From Kyrpidia spormannii (GTDB taxonomy: Bacteria; Bacillota; Bacilli; Kyrpidiales; Kyrpidiaceae): 64,000 nucleotides of DNA. Under the pieces are notes generated by a model. The model saw only the letters and a program-made list of their open reading frames with translations. It ran no database searches and was not told the DNA's origin. Location: positions 2,418,001 through 2,482,000 of the forward strand of contig NZ_CP024955.1 in NCBI RefSeq assembly GCF_002804065.1. The letters run 5' to 3'. This document shows, piece after piece, positions 61,289 through 64,000 of this stretch. Each line of letters starts with the position of its first letter. Within the stretch, counting starts at the first letter, position 1. A program made the translations under genes and the position numbers.

Positions 61289-63172
61289 TCACGCTCCCGA
61301 AGATTGCACCGTTGGATCAATTTTGCTTAGGGGAATGGCCTGGATCCAGTCGTAGGAATTCCCCAGATACATCGTTTTGCCCACAATAACGGGGTTGACG
61401 ATCCCAAACCGGCCCCCCGGTTCATAAGACCCGAGTTCCTTGCCCGTTTTGGGATCCAGGGCGTAGACTTTTGGTCCCGCCGCTACCCACAGCCTGTCGT
61501 AGGCGTACACGGCACTGCCCCGCCCGGCCCCGGCCGGCCCGGAGTTTTGAAAATGAAAGGTCCACAAAACGTGGCCGGTTTTCTCATCCAAGGCATAGTA
61601 ACGGGAGGTCGCCGGACTGCCGACATAGACCACGCCGTCGTGCACCATGGCCACCCCGGCTTTGTAAGCAGGAGGACTGCTCCCCCGGCCGAGCTTCGTG
61701 CTCCAGACCATTTTCCCGGTTCTCGCGTCCATGGCATAGATGGCCAAGTCCACCGTGTTGGTCTTCGGGTCGTTGTCCACCACCGAATCCTGAAACACCA
61801 AGCCATTCTCCTGGTCCACCGTAGGTGTATTGTCGCCCATACCGGTGTTAAAGATGTTCAGGGTCGTGGGTTGTTTCCACAACACCTTTCCGGTTTGGGC
61901 ATCCACCGCCACCACGTTGTTCGCATCGGAGACCCCGACGATGATTTCCACCCGCCCGGTCTCGGGATCCCGCCAGTAGTTGGTCGACGACATACTGTCG
62001 AAGCCGCCGAGATCTGTCGTCCACAAAGATTTCCCGGTTTTCGAATCGAAGGCGTAGAGATGCCCGTCTCCAGTCGCTTCGTAAACGGCATGGTCCACCA
62101 GGGCCGGGCTGGGCATCGCGTTGCCCTGAAAATCCTGTCTCCACACCAGCCGCCCGGATTTCTGGTCGTAAGCATAGATGGCTGAGTAGGTCAGACCCCT
62201 GACCAACTGCATTTTGCCCTGGGACAGCATGAATTTGAGCACTTGGGAAAAGGAAAAGCCTGTGTCGCCAGCGGTGACATACACCAGCCCATCCCCCACG
62301 ATGGGATTGCCCATGAGGGCGTTCACAGTGGGACCCGCCTGCCACAACAATTGACCCGTTTTTGCATCCAGAGCGTAGAGGTGCGCATCATCCGACTCCG
62401 CGTAGATCACTCCGTCCACCGCCGTAACGCCGCACGCATTGCCAAGGCTCTGGGTCATTTTCACTGGCGCCCCCCGCATGCCCAACTGGCGCAGATCAGG
62501 AAATTCTTGAGACAACGGCACGGCCGCTTTTTCTGGAAAGTTCCACATCACCCCTTCTTTTTCCCAGCTTGGGGCAGAATCGGGGACGGGATAAAAGGGA
62601 TTGTGGGCCTGATCCCCGGCGTAAGTGGTCCATTTCCCGGGAAATCCCGGAGCGTCCGATGGAGAGGGAAAAGGTGGGGCCACGATATTCTGAACTTCAC
62701 TCAATAATGCAGACGCCGAATCCGTGCGCAAATCCTGGACAGCGTATCCTAAGCTCTCTAACTGGTTGACCAATGATCCCGACAGGGAATCCTTTGTACC
62801 GACCAAATACACTTTTGGCTTGCCCGGAGCTGGTTGGTAGGGCTGCACATCACCAATCGGGTTTGCATCAGGTACGGACAGTTGCGACAGAGATTGAAGC
62901 GTGTTCGGGCCCAGTTCCACCGCACTTTGGGTGAGTAACAGAGGGGCGGATAAATACGCGGCAAGTGCCTGGCCAGCTACCAGGTCCGACCGTTCACTTT
63001 TTGGATCTCCGGAACAAAGAATCACCGCCGACGAACCGCTGGGAAACATTCGGACCGCCATTTGCGCCGCCGACGTCGCCGTCGTCGGGACCTCACCTGC
63101 CGCCGACGCCATGCCCGCCCCAAGCAGAACTCCCGCCGCCGCCACCGCGGACCATTTTCGTCCGACTTTCAT
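61289..63172 (-). CDS. Secreted PQQ-type beta-propeller protein with wall-binding domain
   Basis: 627-residue exported protein. Signal peptide about 1-24 (KWSAVAAAGVLLGAGMASA). Residues about 30-145 resemble a cell-wall binding repeat 2 (CWB2) module (FPSGSSAVILCSGDPK, PLLLTQSAVELGPNTLQSL). From about 165 on, an eight-bladed PQQ-like propeller shows repeated blades with DAKTGQLLWQ, DSKTGKSLWTT, DAQTGKVLWKQ, DARTGKMVWST, DEKTGHVLWTF and DPKTGKELGS. Quinoprotein dehydrogenases share this fold, but no obvious catalytic Asp/Ca site can be asserted, so it may be an enzyme or a scaffold. GGAGGTG lies six bases upstream of ATG 63172. Directly precedes soxB. Confidence 0.8.
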   Translation of the reverse strand: MKVGRKWSAVAAAGVLLGAGMASAAGEVPTTATSAAQMAVRMFPSGSSAVILCSGDPKSERSDLVAGQALAAYLSAPLLLTQSAVELGPNTLQSLSQLSVPDANPIGDVQPYQPAPGKPKVYLVGTKDSLSGSLVNQLESLGYAVQDLRTDSASALLSEVQNIVAPPFPSPSDAPGFPGKWTTYAGDQAHNPFYPVPDSAPSWEKEGVMWNFPEKAAVPLSQEFPDLRQLGMRGAPVKMTQSLGNACGVTAVDGVIYAESDDAHLYALDAKTGQLLWQAGPTVNALMGNPIVGDGLVYVTAGDTGFSFSQVLKFMLSQGKMQLVRGLTYSAIYAYDQKSGRLVWRQDFQGNAMPSPALVDHAVYEATGDGHLYAFDSKTGKSLWTTDLGGFDSMSSTNYWRDPETGRVEIIVGVSDANNVVAVDAQTGKVLWKQPTTLNIFNTGMGDNTPTVDQENGLVFQDSVVDNDPKTNTVDLAIYAMDARTGKMVWSTKLGRGSSPPAYKAGVAMVHDGVVYVGSPATSRYYALDEKTGHVLWTFHFQNSGPAGAGRGSAVYAYDRLWVAAGPKVYALDPKTGKELGSYEPGGRFGIVNPVIVGKTMYLGNSYDWIQAIPLSKIDPTVQSSGA

Positions 63173-63298
63173 GGTTTCACCTCCAGGAACTTCTAAGTAT
63201 TCTGATTCACCTGGCTCCACCATACATGGGGCGGCGGCTGAAATTCTATTCCTCGATCTTCTTATTTTTTCTAAACAGGCGGTTAAAACGCGACTTTT

Positions 63299-64000
63299 CT
63301 AAGAATCTTGACTTGCGGCGTCGGAACCGCCAGCGCTCTCCGGTCCCGCGTCCCCCTGGCCACGAAAAACGAGACAATGTTTCCGGGCCCAAACGGTGAG
63401 TTCCTCTCGGCTATGTACTTGAGTCTTGCGCATCATCCCGGCAACATGGGCCCGGACCGTACCTTCACTGATTTGTAAATGTTGTGCGATTTGGCGATAT
63501 GACTTATTTTCTGATAATAGACAGAGAACTTCAAACTCTCTGGGAGTAAAAAGTTGAAAAGCCTCCTGTCGACGGGCGATGATCCGAGCCAGCGTTCGCC
63601 CCGCCTCCTCACCTTTCGATCGACTTGCTGTCTGACACAGTTCTTCCAGTAAAACCCGTATCTGTTCTTGCTTGAGCACACTCTTTTCGATTCCCATCGG
63701 CGACATCATCGTCGCGAGCAACTCGGACAGCGCTTCTTTCAAGGCGTGGCGCTGGCGGTTTATCCCCTCCTGGAGCTCGTTCAGCCGAGCGATGGTATAG
63801 CCGAGAAGGCCCATGAGAAGCGTCGCGGAGGCAATACCCACCGCCCAGCCAGGATGAATCCAGCCTTCGGGCCCACGGTTGATCGTCGCCATGCGAAGAG
63901 CCAAGAGCAATGCTTCAGCACCGATCGCCCAAATAAAGCCGCGGGCACCGAAAGCGAGAAACACCTCAGCCAACACGGGTGGGGCGAGGAGCAGGGCGGG
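63299..64000 (-). CDS. Membrane-linked LuxR-family transcriptional regulator (5' partial)
   Basis: At least 233 residues; the frame is open to the window edge, so the N-terminus is missing. The visible N-terminal part has membrane helices (FLAFGARGFIWAIGAEALLLAL and WAVGIASATLLMGLLGYTIA), then a coiled-coil-like stretch (RLNELQEGINRQRHALKEAL) and a C-terminal LuxR HTH (FTPREFEVLCLLSENKSYRQIAQHL, ISEGTVRAHVAGMM). It is likely a membrane sensor with its own DNA-binding domain, and by position a candidate regulator of the sox-like genes downstream. The 126 bases between it and the propeller gene show no clear terminator. Confidence 0.8.
   Translation of the reverse strand, partial: PALLLAPPVLAEVFLAFGARGFIWAIGAEALLLALRMATINRGPEGWIHPGWAVGIASATLLMGLLGYTIARLNELQEGINRQRHALKEALSELLATMMSPMGIEKSVLKQEQIRVLLEELCQTASRSKGEEAGRTLARIIARRQEAFQLFTPREFEVLCLLSENKSYRQIAQHLQISEGTVRAHVAGMMRKTQVHSREELTVWARKHCLVFRGQGDAGPESAGGSDAASQDS

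Overview
The window looks like a chromosomal segment of a GC-rich, Gram-positive, spore-former-related Firmicute. Several genes match Bacillus families (YutG/PgpA, YtoI, YtkL, YmfJ/DUF3243, YheB/DUF445, YfhH/DUF1811, DynA, BpsA/BpsB, MntH) and keep Bacillus-like neighbourhoods: dnaE-ytoI-ytkL and dynA-bpsA-bpsB. GTG and TTG starts are frequent, and most starts follow strong GGAGG-type ribosome binding sites. The metabolic content (acetone carboxylase, SoxB-like protein, molybdenum oxidoreductase, cyclohexanecarboxylate genes) suggests a facultatively autotrophic thermophile of the Alicyclobacillaceae, most likely Kyrpidia. That assignment is inference from gene content; no rRNA or tRNA gene was seen.

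Layout. 1-10.7 kb: housekeeping genes (PgpA-like, DnaE, YtoI, thioesterase, DUF3243, YtkL, a GH18/SLH surface protein, DUF445, DUF1003). 10.7-16.1 kb: a ring-degradation locus with an AliB-like dehydrogenase, an AliA-like CoA ligase, BadH-like SDR and IclR regulator on the minus strand, divergent from a BadI-like ring-opening hydrolase with a clear promoter. 16.2-20.6 kb: a ThDP enzyme, GluQ and PckA. 21.2-24.6 kb: a cobalamin ABC transporter (btuF-btuC-btuD) behind a cobalamin riboswitch and intrinsic terminator. 24.6-31.7 kb: acyl-CoA dehydrogenase, RecD2, an unrecognised TIM-barrel-like protein, PepF and a rhodanese. 31.7-40.5 kb: double-GTPase dynamin, alkylpyrone synthase pair, NlpC/P60 hydrolase, a 33-aa hydrophobic small ORF, YfhH, DUF523 and Ogt. 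40.8-41.0 kb: a decayed IS3-type orfA.

41.3-51.0 kb: acetone metabolism. acxA-acxB-acxC (beta, alpha, gamma subunits of acetone carboxylase) are followed by a terminator and a CoA synthetase that could activate acetoacetate. A divergent AcoR-type activator carries GAFTGA, the acxA promoter is a textbook sigma-54 site, and TGTAGCG-type repeats lie about 107-154 bp upstream of the predicted start. 51.1-53.5 kb: MntH with an MntR-like box, and an SDR.

53.6-64.0 kb: the most unusual region, a probable Gram-positive inorganic-sulfur oxidation locus. It holds a fused ferredoxin/NrfD membrane protein, a cytoplasmic-type molybdopterin oxidoreductase, a TauE/SafE exporter, a Tat-exported SoxB-like protein with the SoxB-type Trp in its metal-site motif, a wall-binding PQQ-type beta-propeller protein, and a membrane-linked LuxR-type regulator cut by the window end. 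A workable model is extracellular sulfur hydrolysis by SoxB, cytoplasmic sulfite-type oxidation feeding quinones, and TauE moving the anion. SoxXA/YZ are not visible here.
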